A stretch of DNA of 41,112 nucleotides from Clostridia bacterium (lineage in GTDB: Bacteria; Bacillota; Clostridia; Oscillospirales; CAG-272). The position numbers were made by a program, and so were the translations under genes. The stretch is from positions 1-41,112 of the forward strand of contig JAFTQX010000041.1 in NCBI GenBank assembly GCA_017462545.1, given 5' to 3'. This document shows, in pieces, positions 7,136 to 15,638 of this stretch. The notes beneath the pieces are model-generated. The model had not been told where the DNA came from, did no database searches, and saw only the letters and a program-made list of their open reading frames with translations. Within the stretch, counting starts at the first letter, position 1. Each line of letters starts with the position of its first letter.

Positions 7136-9229
7136 TTACAGCCCGGCAAAGAATTTGACGATGATATCCCACAGGGGCGTCAGCTCAACCAGCACGGGAA
7201 CGAGAATCAAGGAAATGACCGACATCAGCTTGATGAGAATATCCATGGCGGGGCCGGCAGTATCCTTCAGCGGGTCACCAACGGTATCACCCGTAATGGC
7301 CGCCTTGTGCGTATCGCTGCCCTTGCCGCCGAAATGGCCGCCCTCGATGTACTTCTTCGCGTTATCCCACGCGCCGCCGGCGTTGGCCATAAAGACGGCC
7401 AGCATGATCGCCGATACCAGACCGCCGATCAGCATGCCGCCAAGACCGGCCGCACCCAGCACCAGACCGGTGCCGATGGGGGTCAAGATGGCCAAAAGAC
7501 CGGGGGCGATCATCTCATGCAGAGAGGCCTTGGTCGAGATATCGATGCAGCGGTTGTAGTCCGGCACGCTCTTACCCTCCAGGATGGCGGGGTCCTTTTC
7601 AAACTGCGCGCGCACCTCCTCTACCATCTTGTTCGCCGCACGACCAACCGAGCCGATGACCATGGCGCTGAACAGATAAGGCAGCATCGCGCCGACCAGC
7701 ACGCCAATCAGCACGCAGGGATCCGAGAGCGAAATATCAAAGGTGGGAACAAACTTTTTCACCGCCTCAATAAACGAAACGATAAAGGCGAGCGAGGTCA
7801 GGGTTGCCGAGCCAATGCAGAAACCCTTACCGATAGCGGCCGTAGTGTTACCAACGGCATCCAGCTTATCGGTGATCTGCCGCACCTCATGCGGCAGGCC
7901 TGCCATTTCGGCAATGCCGCCCGCGTTATCGGCAATCGGGCCGTAGCCGTCAACCGATACGGTAATACCAACCGTGCAAAGCATACCGACAGCCGCCAGC
8001 GCGATGCCGTACGAACCGCCGAAGAAATATGCCAGCGCAATGGCCGCACCAAGACAGGCAATGGTCAGCCAGGTGGAGCGCATGCCAACGCCAAGACCGG
8101 CAATAATATTGGTGCCGTGACCGGTCTCGGATTCCTTGGCAATGGATTTGACCGACTTGTATTCATCCGAGGTGTACAGCTCTGCCACAAAGCCAATGGC
8201 AATGCCGGCCACAAGACCGGTAATGACGCAGAACATATACTTGTATTCGCCAAGATACAGAATGGCCAGTGCAACAGCCGCCACAACCACCAGACCGGTG
8301 GCGATATAGGTGGCGATATTGAGTGCCTTGTGCGGGTCTGCCCAGTTGCGCGCGCGCACGATGAGCACCGAGATCACAGAGGCAAGAATGCCCACGCCGC
8401 AAATGAGAAGCGGGAACAAAAGATGCTTAAAGGAAAGGCCGGTAAAGAGCGCCATGGTCAGGCAGGAGATGATCGAGCCAACGTAGGACTCGGTCAAGTC
8501 AGAGCCCATGCCGGCAATATCGCCTACGTTGTCACCTACGTTATCGGCAATGGTAGCGGGGTTGCGGGGGTCATCCTCCGGGATGCCCGCCTCCAGCTTA
8601 CCAACCAGGTCAGCACCAACGTCAGCGGCATTGGTATAAATACCACCGCCCACGCGCGCAAACAGCGCGATCAGTGAGCAGCCAAGGCTGTAGCCGGTCA
8701 AGATCTGAACAGGAGAATTGACATCCCCCGTGATGAAATAAACGACCAAGTAGATCGCAGCCAGGCCGAGAAGACCGAAGCCGGCAACCGAAAGACCAAG
8801 CACCGCGCCACCGCTGAAGGCGGTACGCAGCGCGCCGCTCATGCCCTCCTCCTTGGCCTTGAGGGCGGTTCTGGCATTCGCCTTGGTGGCAATAAACATG
8901 CCGATCCAACCGGCGCACGCCGAGAAACAAGCACCAATGACAAAGCAAATGGCCGCCTGCCAGCCAATCCCCTCTGCCCCCTGCAGGGCGGGAATAAAGC
9001 CAAGCACAGCAAGCAAAGCGCCAACGCCAAGCACAAAGGGAATGATCAGCTTGTATTCACGAACGAGGAAGGTCATGGCACCGTCATGAATGTAGGTTTG
9101 AATTTCCTCTACCCGCTTGTCAGCAAGCTTCAGGCGGGACACCTTGTGAAAGAGGACAAACACATAGCACAGGGTGATGACTGCCGAAAAGGCAACAAGC
9201 AGCAGCGGAATATAAATGTTGGGTTCCAT
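7136..9229 (-). CDS. hppA: Membrane-bound cation-translocating pyrophosphatase, K+-dependent type
   Basis: Hydrolyses cytoplasmic pyrophosphate and pumps H+ and/or Na+ outward; about 16 membrane spans in the family and 697 residues here, a normal length. The start at 9229 is chosen for the AAGGAGC site before the ATG; the ORF runs ten codons further upstream without one. Visible: the substrate-site DVGADLVGKLEAGIPEDDPR, NPATIADNVGDNVGDIAGMG, and late SDTHKAAITGDTVGDPLKDT motifs. The GNTTAAIGKG segment has Ala where K+-independent enzymes carry Lys, marking the K+-dependent subfamily. DLTESYVGS places a Glu as in the Thermotoga enzyme, which pumps Na+, so Na+ transport is plausible but not proven. 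Single gene with its own promoter and terminator. Confidence 0.93.
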   Translation of the reverse strand: MEPNIYIPLLLVAFSAVITLCYVFVLFHKVSRLKLADKRVEEIQTYIHDGAMTFLVREYKLIIPFVLGVGALLAVLGFIPALQGAEGIGWQAAICFVIGACFSACAGWIGMFIATKANARTALKAKEEGMSGALRTAFSGGAVLGLSVAGFGLLGLAAIYLVVYFITGDVNSPVQILTGYSLGCSLIALFARVGGGIYTNAADVGADLVGKLEAGIPEDDPRNPATIADNVGDNVGDIAGMGSDLTESYVGSIISCLTMALFTGLSFKHLLFPLLICGVGILASVISVLIVRARNWADPHKALNIATYIATGLVVVAAVALAILYLGEYKYMFCVITGLVAGIAIGFVAELYTSDEYKSVKSIAKESETGHGTNIIAGLGVGMRSTWLTIACLGAAIALAYFFGGSYGIALAAVGMLCTVGITVSVDGYGPIADNAGGIAEMAGLPHEVRQITDKLDAVGNTTAAIGKGFCIGSATLTSLAFIVSFIEAVKKFVPTFDISLSDPCVLIGVLVGAMLPYLFSAMVIGSVGRAANKMVEEVRAQFEKDPAILEGKSVPDYNRCIDISTKASLHEMIAPGLLAILTPIGTGLVLGAAGLGGMLIGGLVSAIMLAVFMANAGGAWDNAKKYIEGGHFGGKGSDTHKAAITGDTVGDPLKDTAGPAMDILIKLMSVISLILVPVLVELTPLWDIIVKFFAGL

Positions 9230-9262
9230 ATCGTTGCTCCTTTCAAAATATACATACACTTT

Positions 9263-9291
9263 ATTTTACCATATCTGTCGTAATTTTACAA
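9263..9291 (-). promoter_or_regulatory. Promoter of the pyrophosphatase gene
   Basis: TTGTAA (9291-9286), 17-nt spacer, TAAAAT (9268-9263) on the minus strand. Confidence 0.65.
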
Positions 9292-9325
9292 GGGCTTTTC
9301 CCTTTTTTGCCCCACAAACAAAAAC

Positions 9326-9354
9326 AAGAGCGGGAAAATGGGTTTCCCGCTCTT
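9326..9354 (-). terminator. Terminator overlapping the end of the VTT-protein gene
   Basis: A 12-bp stem AAGAGCGGGAAA/TTTCCCGCTCTT (9326-9337 with 9343-9354), then GTTTTTGTTTG on the minus strand. The stop codon (9355-9353) lies inside the hairpin. Confidence 0.85.
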
Positions 9355-10105
9355 ATTCTGACTGTCCTTCTCTTCTCTTCTCCATGATCTTGTTCAATCT
9401 GTTGGCAAGCCACAGAACGCCAAAGGTGGCCGCGACGCACAGTACAACGAAGACAATCCAATGCCAGGGGGTGGTAAACCTGTCAAACGGAATGGAGGAA
9501 AGGCCAAAGGTGATGGCCACAATGCCAATGCCGCGCCCGATCACCACCGAGGGGATGAACCAGGCAAGCGACATTTTGATCGTTCCTGCGATCATCGTCA
9601 GCGCCTCATCCGGAAAGGTGGGCAGGCACATCATGAGTGGGAAATAGACCGTGCCCTTGTTTCGGAGCAGCGTAAGGGCTTGATCACAATCCTTCTCGCC
9701 GAGAAACTTCGCGCACAGCCTATAGCCGCCAAAGCGACCGATCACATACAGCGCGCCGCTTGCCATCATGGCAGCGACAAAGCTGATAACAAAGGCCTGC
9801 CACGACTCAGTATAGATGGTCATAGAAAGCAGGGTAAGGGCCATGGCCGCCGCAGGGATCGCGCAAAGCAGCATGCTCAGCACCGTCTGTAACAGAATAA
9901 AAACGATCCAGCCGTACCAAGCCGACTTGAATGACATAAACAGGGCGCTGTTAAACTGCATACCGTCCTCAAAATAGACCACGTCAAACAGCATAAGCAG
10001 CAGCAGGGTGATCAGCGATACGGACACCATCAAGAGCAGCAGCAGCGCCGCATTACCGAAAAGCTTTTTATTTCTTTTAAAAAAGGATGCTATCTTGTTT
10101 TTCAT
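9353..10105 (-). CDS. TVP38/TMEM64 (VTT domain, DedA-like) membrane protein
   Basis: A 250-residue integral membrane protein with about six hydrophobic segments and the VTT core: 'YVIGRFGGYRL' followed by PLMMCLPTFPDEALTMIAGT and a conserved Gly-rich 'GRGIGIVAITFG' segment. The family is linked to lipid scrambling and membrane homeostasis; the substrate of this protein is unknown. The N-terminus is Lys/Arg-rich (KNKIASFFKRNKK). ATG at 10105 is preferred, with GGGAGAAG 11-14 nt upstream; a TTG seven codons earlier is the alternative. Own promoter (10142-10170). Confidence 0.8.
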   Translation of the reverse strand: MKNKIASFFKRNKKLFGNAALLLLLMVSVSLITLLLLMLFDVVYFEDGMQFNSALFMSFKSAWYGWIVFILLQTVLSMLLCAIPAAAMALTLLSMTIYTESWQAFVISFVAAMMASGALYVIGRFGGYRLCAKFLGEKDCDQALTLLRNKGTVYFPLMMCLPTFPDEALTMIAGTIKMSLAWFIPSVVIGRGIGIVAITFGLSSIPFDRFTTPWHWIVFVVLCVAATFGVLWLANRLNKIMEKRREGQSE

Positions 10106-10141
10106 TAGCCGATCATCTTCTCCCAAAATCTACGTACCCTC

Positions 10142-10170
10142 ATTATAGTCTATAAACCCCTGTTTGTCAA
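10142..10170 (-). promoter_or_regulatory. Consensus promoter of the VTT-protein gene
   Basis: TTGACA (10170-10165), 17-nt spacer, TATAAT (10147-10142) on the minus strand. Confidence 0.85.
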
Positions 10171-10217
10171 TTTGTTTTTCGGAATTTGAAAAAATTTAAC
10201 ACATACAGAAAAAGAAA

Positions 10218-10238
10218 GCGGCGCCCCTCGGGCGCCGC
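10218..10238 (-). terminator. Terminator of the flotillin gene
   Basis: A 9-bp GC stem GCGGCGCCC/GGGCGCCGC with loop CTC, followed on the minus strand by TTTCTTTTT. About 40 nt past the stop. Confidence 0.85.
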
Positions 10239-10278
10239 CCTGCTTTTTGCTATGGTTTTTTGCGGTTAAGCGGTGAAA

Positions 10279-11715
10279 TTACTTTCCTTCCGCGATGGTC
10301 TTGGCGGCGGCTGAGCCGGCTACGGCACCGGAGATCAGCGAGGTGATATCAATGCCGGTCGACTCCTTCACGCCCTCCATGATCTGGTTGGCGGAGGTCA
10401 TGACATCGCGCACGACCTTGGTCGCATTGCCATCGCCGTACATGACGATCTTATCCGTCTGCGAAAGAGGAGCAGCAGCATTCTTGACCACCTCAGGCAG
10501 CGTGGCGAGATACATTTCGAGGACGGACGCTTCGCCCATCTTCTTTTGTGCCTCTGCCTTCTTTTCGATGGCCTCGGCCTCGGCTAGACCCTTGGCGCGG
10601 ATACCCTCGGCCTCCTGCTCCATGGCGTAACGGGCGGCCTCTGCCTGCGCACGACGCGCCTCGGCCTCCTTGATGGCCTGATACATCTCGGCCTCGGCGG
10701 CCTCCTGCATCTCGTAACGGCGAGCCTCGGCTTCCTTTTGACGCTTGATCAGCTCTGCCTCGGCATCCTTTTCGGTCTTGTACTTCATGGCATCGGCCTG
10801 CTTGCGGATCTCGGCATCCAGCTGACGCTCCTTGAGCGCGATCTCCTTCTCGGCCAGCTCGGCTTCCTTTTCCTTACGCGCGATGTCCGCGTTCGTGCGG
10901 GCGATCTCGATGGTACGACGCTGGTTCTCCTCCTGGATGGAGTAGGCGGCGTCTGCCTCTGCGCGCTTGGTGTCGGCCAGCACCTTCATGTCGGCCTGAC
11001 GTACCGAAAGCTCGGCATTCTGCTCGGCGATCTTCTTCTCTGCCTCAACCTTGACAGCGTTTGCCTCCTCCTGTGCGTTGGCGGTGGCAATGGCAATATC
11101 ACGCTGCGCGTTCGCCTTGGCGATCTGCGCGGTCTTGCGGATCTGCTCTACGTTGTCAATACCCATGTTTTCAATGGTACCGGCATCATCCTTGAAATTC
11201 TGAATATTAAAGTTAACGACCTCAATACCCAGCTTTTCCATATCCGGCACAACGTTCTCGGTGATCTGCTTGGCAACACCCTGACGATCCTGCACCATGT
11301 CCTTGAGTCCGACAGAGCCAACGATCTCACGCATGTTACCCTCCAGCACCTGGGTGACCAGGCTGGTCAGATCGGTGTGGCGCATGCCGAGCAGCGATTC
11401 TGCCGCGCGGGCAAGCAGCTCGGGCTTAGAGGAGATCTTGATGTTGGCAACGCCGTCTACCGATACGTTGATGAATTCGCAGGTCGGTACGGCTTCGGTG
11501 GTTTTAATGTCCACCTGCATGACCTTGAGCGAGAGACGGTCCACACGCTCAAAGAACGGAACGTGCCAGCCGGCGCGGCCGATGAGAATGCGGCGCGTCT
11601 TTTTGAGACCCGAAATGATGTAGGCGGTGTCCGGCGGGGCTTTGAGGTAACCGGCAACAAAAATGACGAGCACGAGCACGGCTACTACGATGGCGGCGGT
11701 GATGATGGGAGACAT
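10279..11715 (-). CDS. Flotillin-like SPFH-domain protein
   Basis: A 478-residue membrane-associated scaffold of ordered membrane microdomains. Residues 4-26 are one hydrophobic segment, about 30-200 the SPFH/band-7 domain (PDTAYIISGLKK, then GRAGWHVPFFERVDRLSL), and about 215-400 a long Ala/Glu-rich coiled coil with repeated 'AEAEAxxRRYEMQEA' patterns; the tail ends in AAAKTIAEGK. This matches FloT/YuaG. The ATG at 11715 follows AGGAGGAAAAACCTT. The frame extends 60 codons upstream, but that part is the riboswitch and its terminator, not protein. Stand-alone: no NfeD gene next to it. Expression should depend on Mn2+ through the upstream leader, which is unusual for this family. Confidence 0.92.
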   Translation of the reverse strand: MSPIITAAIVVAVLVLVIFVAGYLKAPPDTAYIISGLKKTRRILIGRAGWHVPFFERVDRLSLKVMQVDIKTTEAVPTCEFINVSVDGVANIKISSKPELLARAAESLLGMRHTDLTSLVTQVLEGNMREIVGSVGLKDMVQDRQGVAKQITENVVPDMEKLGIEVVNFNIQNFKDDAGTIENMGIDNVEQIRKTAQIAKANAQRDIAIATANAQEEANAVKVEAEKKIAEQNAELSVRQADMKVLADTKRAEADAAYSIQEENQRRTIEIARTNADIARKEKEAELAEKEIALKERQLDAEIRKQADAMKYKTEKDAEAELIKRQKEAEARRYEMQEAAEAEMYQAIKEAEARRAQAEAARYAMEQEAEGIRAKGLAEAEAIEKKAEAQKKMGEASVLEMYLATLPEVVKNAAAPLSQTDKIVMYGDGNATKVVRDVMTSANQIMEGVKESTGIDITSLISGAVAGSAAAKTIAEGK

Positions 11716-11786
11716 AAGGTTTTTCCTCCTATATAAAAATATTTTTTTGGGTTTGCGCAAGCCTTGGGCAAAAGGAGCAAGGCCAC

Positions 11787-11923
11787 AAAAAAAGACCTTT
11801 AACACAGCGTACGACCATGTTAAAAGTCTCGTTCTTTTTGCAGGATACACGCGCCGAGCTCTTACGAACTGACATGACGATCGCGTGAACAGCAACGAAC
11901 GTTGCTGTGAACTACTCCCTTTG
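11787..11923 (-). ncRNA. yybP-ykoY Mn2+ riboswitch with intrinsic terminator
   Basis: Read on the minus strand, the leader matches the yybP-ykoY class element by element: AAAGGGAGTAG (11922-11912), a P2 hairpin ACAGCAACGTTCGTTGCTGT, a P3 stem CACGCG...CGCGTG enclosing ATCGTCA (11881-11875, the metal-binding loop) and a CGG before the 3' arm, and the closing GAGACTTTT (11830-11822). The same order is found in the Lactococcus aptamer. Directly after it, GACTTTTAACA pairs with TGTTAAAGGTC, followed by seven more T's: an intrinsic terminator that shares GACTTTT with the aptamer's closing helix. Ligand binding should therefore prevent termination (an ON switch). The known ligand of this class is Mn2+. 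Confidence 0.9.
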
Positions 11924-11930
11924 TGATTTT

Positions 11931-11959
11931 ATTATAGCATTACTTTTATCGTTTGTCAA
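11931..11959 (-). promoter_or_regulatory. Consensus promoter of the riboswitch-flotillin unit
   Basis: TTGACA (11959-11954), 17-nt spacer, TATAAT (11936-11931) on the minus strand. Transcription would begin within a few bases of the first aptamer helix. Confidence 0.9.
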
Positions 11960-12086
11960 TAGGTTTGATGAAATATTTTCAAAAATTAGAAAAACAAACG
12001 CACATTTCGGCGTGTTGACAGATGAATTTATCTTTTTTGAAACGAAAAAAGAAAAAAACAATACTGCCGCTCATCTTACTCTCTCT

Positions 12087-12277
12087 GGTGCTCGTTTGCG
12101 ACAGCAAACAGGTTATGCAAGGTCGAGCTGCTCAGAGAGCCGAGCCGTGGGTGTCACCCTGTCGTGTAACCTGCATCGGCGATGGCAACAAATGTGGCAA
12201 GTACGCGAGAAAATTGCGGTATTACCGTAAGCGTTACCCCGTGCGGGAGGACCAAGGCCCGCCTCTACCGAATAATG
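12087..12277. repeat. Interspersed repeat, family R, copy 1
   Basis: Begins GGTGCTCGTTTGC, with hairpin TTTGC-GACA-GCAAA (12095-12108), then CAGGTTAT, a GAGCCG segment, GTCACCCTGTCGTGTAACC (12153-12171) and ACCGTAAGCGTTACCCC (12224-12240). The same blocks in the same order recur near 33028-33212 and, in part, at 27533-27572, 32802-32847 and 35411-35536. An open frame across it mimics a lipoprotein signal but has no ribosome site. The rest of the 11960-12391 gap holds the hairpin-pair repeat at 12302-12372 and no gene. Confidence 0.7.
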
Positions 12278-12301
12278 GCGTGCACCTTATCCTTATCTCA
12301 T

Positions 12302-12372
12302 AAAGGTTTTTGCGGAGCACGAGGGGCTTTTTTCAAAAAGCCTCTCGTACAACCTCGTTTTTTCAAAAAGCA
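12302..12372. repeat. Paired-hairpin repeat, family K, copy 1
   Basis: AAAGGTTTTTGCGGAGCACG followed by GAGGGGCTTTTTTCAAAAAGCCTC, a stem-loop in CTTTTT/AAAAAG, then a second TTTTTTCAAAAAG. Very similar units lie near 27861-27930, 33236-33352 and 35574-35672, and a simpler one at 26114-26141. Here it is just past the end of the serine hydrolase gene and may act as its terminator. Confidence 0.65.
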
Positions 12373-12391
12373 GCGCAACGTTCCTCGTGCG

Positions 12392-13867
12392 TCACGCCAT
12401 TCGACCGCGCACGGTGCCCCGGTATTCATCCATAAAGGCCTCGGCGTGCTTTTCAAGCTGCAGCGTGGCGGTTCCATCCGTGCCGAAATAGGCGATGATC
12501 GTCAGGTTGCCAAAGTATCGGTCAATGACCTGCGCGCGCAACAGCAGCTTGCGCTCCTCCACCCAGCCGGCCGAGGTGGCACAATCGTAGAGAAAGCCGT
12601 TTTCGGTCTTGCAGCCGCCGTGGCTGTCCGAGTAGCCGTACTGCGGGAACTTGCCAAACAGATTTTCACAAAGGCCGAAGGGCAGCTCCTTCTCTCCTTG
12701 CTCGTTCTCATAGGCAAGGAGTCCCTGCTTGCCCGCGAAGCGGAAGGAGAATTTCTTGATGCCGCAGGGGTTTTCGGCACAAGTATAGGTCACGCCGTCG
12801 ATCTCCTCGACAGTTTTGGTATGGGCGATGCCGTCTGCCACGGCGAGTGTGCGTGAGGCGGCAAATGCGGCAAGCGAGGCCTGTGCTGCTTCGTTTGCGG
12901 GAAGAGGGCTGCCTGCCTCCTCCAAAATCAGCTCCTCAAACAGGGCAAAGAGCAGCGGCACCGCGCCGGCAAAGCCCTGGTTGTCACCCGTGCAGACGAG
13001 CGTGATGTCCAGATCGGGGCGGTAGATCGTGTACTGGCCGCCCATGCCGAAGAAGGCAAAGCCATCTCCGCGCGTGTGCCAGATCTGGTAGCCGTAGCCT
13101 TGGGAATGGTAATCAGAAAAGCCGTAAGTATGGTTGGAGACCTGCTTGGCGGTAGCGGCCTTTACATAGTCAGCGGGGATGAGCTGCTTGCCCTCGTGCA
13201 CGCCGCCCTTGGCAAGCAGACGGCCAAAGGAGAGCATGTCGCGCGGTGTGCAGACCAGGGCAGAATCACCCCAAGAGTCCCCGTTTGGTGTTTTGAGAAT
13301 GGTGGCGGTGCGGAAGGAGCCGAGGTGGGAGAAGATCTTTTCGTTCAGGTAGTCAAAGAGGGTCTTGCCCGAGAGCTTTTCAACCAGCGAGGAGAGCACC
13401 TGCGAGCCGGGCGAATCATATTCCCACATGGTGCCGGGGTCGCGCAGCATGGTCGTAGCATTGAGGTATTCATGCGTGCGGTCGGGGTCTTTCGTGTAGA
13501 ACCAAACCGGCGTGCGGCAGGCCGTCTCCATGGTCAGCATGTGGCGGATGGTCTGCTGCGCAAGCTCTGGCGGCAGCTCGCGCTCAAGCTTTTCGGGGAA
13601 GTGCGAGGCGATCGCGTCGTCAAGCGTCAGCTTACCCTCCTCTGCCAAGAGGCCAATGGCGATGCCGACGTAGCTCTTGGTCTCGGAGTACATGCGGTGG
13701 CAGAACTCTTGGTGAAAGGGTGCCCAGTAGCATTCGGTAAAGAGCGAGTCGCCGCGGGCAAGGAGCAGGGAGTGCATGACAAGCCCGTGCCGTTCCAGTG
13801 CGCGGATGAATTGCTCGACCTTACGGGACGGAATGCCTGCCTGCTCGGGCGTGATGGTATGGAACAT
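12392..13867 (-). CDS. Serine hydrolase, beta-lactamase / class C penicillin-binding family
   Basis: A 491-residue protein with the family's catalytic Ser-X-X-Lys as SETK (Ser61, Lys64), a Tyr-X-Ser (YDS, 150-152) in the place of the usual Tyr-X-Asn, and a GMGGQY segment where the third motif (HTG/KTG-like) is expected. The first 350 residues are the hydrolase domain; about 370-490 is an extra beta-rich region of unknown role. There is no signal peptide, so it is likely cytoplasmic and perhaps an esterase or amidase rather than a cell-wall enzyme. AAGGAGG precedes the ATG. It follows nnrD by 32 nt, with a possible promoter (13899-13925) inside the nnrD end. Confidence 0.8.
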   Translation of the reverse strand: MFHTITPEQAGIPSRKVEQFIRALERHGLVMHSLLLARGDSLFTECYWAPFHQEFCHRMYSETKSYVGIAIGLLAEEGKLTLDDAIASHFPEKLERELPPELAQQTIRHMLTMETACRTPVWFYTKDPDRTHEYLNATTMLRDPGTMWEYDSPGSQVLSSLVEKLSGKTLFDYLNEKIFSHLGSFRTATILKTPNGDSWGDSALVCTPRDMLSFGRLLAKGGVHEGKQLIPADYVKAATAKQVSNHTYGFSDYHSQGYGYQIWHTRGDGFAFFGMGGQYTIYRPDLDITLVCTGDNQGFAGAVPLLFALFEELILEEAGSPLPANEAAQASLAAFAASRTLAVADGIAHTKTVEEIDGVTYTCAENPCGIKKFSFRFAGKQGLLAYENEQGEKELPFGLCENLFGKFPQYGYSDSHGGCKTENGFLYDCATSAGWVEERKLLLRAQVIDRYFGNLTIIAYFGTDGTATLQLEKHAEAFMDEYRGTVRGRMA

Positions 13868-13898
13868 GGAAAGCCTCCTTCGGTAAAAACTTGAAGAT

Positions 13899-13925
13899 AT
13901 TATAAAGAGAACGCGCGTTTGTCAA
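13899..13925 (-). promoter_or_regulatory. Possible internal promoter before the serine hydrolase gene
   Basis: TTGACA (13925-13920) and TATAAT (13904-13899) on the minus strand, with a short 15-nt spacer; it overlaps the last codons of nnrD. Both hexamers are perfect but the spacing is suboptimal. Confidence 0.5.
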
Positions 13926-14826
13926 CGATTCGGGCAATTTCCCGGGCAATGGCGGCGGGGAGCTCGGAGGGGAGCACGCCGTAGGGGGAATCGCTTTTTT
14001 CAAGGGCTTCGCCTGCCGCGCCGTGCAGATAGGCGGCGGCAAACGCGGCGTCGGCCGGGGGCATGCCCCCGGCAATCAGACCGGTAATCACGCCGGCCAG
14101 TACATCACCGCTGCCGCCCTTGGCGAGGGCGGCCGAGCCGCTTGGGTTGATCGTACAGCCATCCGGCGTGGCAATGACGGTGCCGCTGCCCTTGAGGAGC
14201 AGGATGGTGCCCGTCTCCTTTGCAAAGCGGGCGGCGTGGGCGGAGCGGTCTGCTTGGATATCGGTGACAGAAAGCCCCGTCAGCCGTGAAAACTCAGTGG
14301 GGTGTGGTGTCAGCACGCAGGGGCGCTTGGCCGCAGCCAAAAGCGCGACGGTAGCGGCGGGATCGCCCGACAGCATATTCAGCGCGTCCGCATCCAGCAC
14401 AAGGGGCGCCCCGTGCGTGGCAAGCAGAGAAGAAAGTGCCTCGCAAAAGACTGCCGTCTCGCTGCCGTTGCCACGGCCGATGCCGGGGCCGATCAGAATC
14501 GCGCCGCGCGCGCCCACCAGGCGATCGGCCTCGCCCAGCGCAGCGGGACTTTTGGTCACACCCGCAATGGGGTGGCAGACCACCTCCGGCAGGCGAATAC
14601 GCACAGGCAGCAGTGCGGCCTCCTCGGCGGCGAGGTGCGTGATGCCCGCGCCCGCGCGCAACGCGCCCATGGCGGCAAGCATGGCTGCCCCGGTATAGGT
14701 CGCAGAGCCGCAATAGAGCAGGGCGTTGCCATAGCTGCCCTTATGGCTCTCCTTCGGTCGTGCGGGCAGCGTAGCGCGAATGCGCTCCTCGGCCTCGCGG
14801 CGGGTGTATGGGATCTGTTTTTCCAT
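13900..14826 (-). CDS. nnrD: ADP-dependent NAD(P)H-hydrate dehydratase
   Basis: Repairs damaged, hydrated NAD(P)H (NAD(P)HX) using ADP; ribokinase-like fold. The 308 residues correspond to the C-terminal half of the YjeF-type fusion; the epimerase half (NnrE) is not encoded here. Visible: KGSYGNALLYCGSATYTGAA, the glycine-rich 'ILIGPGIGRG' (110-119), VLDADALN, TPHPTEFSRL, and the catalytic/nucleotide loop LAKGGSGDVLAG (235-245). AAGGAAG precedes the ATG. Divergent from the cytidylate-kinase-like gene; the serine hydrolase follows on the same strand and may be co-transcribed, though no shared role is clear. Confidence 0.92.
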   Translation of the reverse strand: MEKQIPYTRREAEERIRATLPARPKESHKGSYGNALLYCGSATYTGAAMLAAMGALRAGAGITHLAAEEAALLPVRIRLPEVVCHPIAGVTKSPAALGEADRLVGARGAILIGPGIGRGNGSETAVFCEALSSLLATHGAPLVLDADALNMLSGDPAATVALLAAAKRPCVLTPHPTEFSRLTGLSVTDIQADRSAHAARFAKETGTILLLKGSGTVIATPDGCTINPSGSAALAKGGSGDVLAGVITGLIAGGMPPADAAFAAAYLHGAAGEALEKSDSPYGVLPSELPAAIAREIARIVDKRAFSL

Positions 14827-14896
14827 GGTTTTTTCTTCCTTTCGGCACGCAAAAACAGCGCGCGAAGATTGTCGGGAACTTTTTCACAAAAACATC

Positions 14897-14925
14897 TTTA
14901 CAAAATAGCTAAAATATGGTATAAT
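14897..14925 (+). promoter_or_regulatory. Promoter of the cytidylate-kinase-like gene
   Basis: TTTACA (14897-14902), 17-nt spacer, TATAAT (14920-14925). Confidence 0.8.
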
Positions 14926-14987
14926 GTACAAAACCAATGCAAAGGCGTATCCATTTACCCTGCGCATCATGACAGAAGGAGGATGCC

Positions 14988-15632
14988 ATGTCTCATCATT
15001 TAATCGTTACAATCGCCCGCCAATACGGTAGCGGCGGCCGTGAAATCGGCGAGAAGGTGGCCGAGCTGCTCGGCTGCAAGACCTATGACCGTGAGCTGAT
15101 CACCATGTCGGCTGAGCGGGGAAATATGAGTGAGGAAGCCTTGCATAAGGTGGACGAGGTGGCAGCCGGCAGTCTGCTGTATACGCTGGCCATGGGCTCC
15201 AACTCCTACGGTATTCACTCACCGCTTTCCTACCATCTGCCCATCAACGATAAGCTCTTCTACCTGCAGTCTGACCTCATTCGCCATCTGGCAGAGGAGA
15301 ATGATGCGGTCTTTATCGGTCGCTGTGCCGATTATGTGCTGCGGGAGCACCCGTGTGTTCTGCGCGTGTTCGTTTACGCGAACGATGAGTGCCGTATCAA
15401 TCGCATTATGGAGCGTCATGACCTGCCGCGCAACAAGGCGCAGGATATGATGAATAAGGTAGACCATCGCCGTTCGACCTACTACAATTTCTACACCGGT
15501 CAAAAGTGGGGCAAGTATGACAACTATGCCCTGGCGATCAATTCGTCCATTCTCGGTATTGAGGATACGGCCAAGATGATCGCAGACTTTGCGCTCTCGA
15601 TGAAATATCGGCTGGAGCAGAAAGAAAACTGA
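14988..15632 (+). CDS. Cytidylate kinase-like P-loop protein
   Basis: A 214-residue protein of the cytidylate-kinase-like family (Cytidylate_kin2). Residues 11-29 (RQYGSGGREIGEKVAELLG) form the P-loop region, with Gly-Ser-Gly-Gly-Arg in place of a classic GKS/T; FIGRCADYVL and an Arg-rich lid (RINRIMERHDLPRNKAQDMM, HRRSTYYNFYTGQKWG) follow, as in the family. A nucleotide or related small-molecule kinase is likely, but CMP as substrate is not shown. It is not the fused essential Cmk. GAAGGAGGATGCC precedes the ATG. Single gene, closed by a terminator at 15639-15666. Confidence 0.85.
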   Translation: MSHHLIVTIARQYGSGGREIGEKVAELLGCKTYDRELITMSAERGNMSEEALHKVDEVAAGSLLYTLAMGSNSYGIHSPLSYHLPINDKLFYLQSDLIRHLAEENDAVFIGRCADYVLREHPCVLRVFVYANDECRINRIMERHDLPRNKAQDMMNKVDHRRSTYYNFYTGQKWGKYDNYALAINSSILGIEDTAKMIADFALSMKYRLEQKEN

Positions 15633-15638
15633 CCTGCG

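Noticed and set aside
12022-12303. A 93-residue frame that looks like a lipoprotein (KKKK, hydrophobic run, LVLVC)
   Set aside because: No ribosome site, and the second half is the family R repeat found elsewhere in the window without coding.
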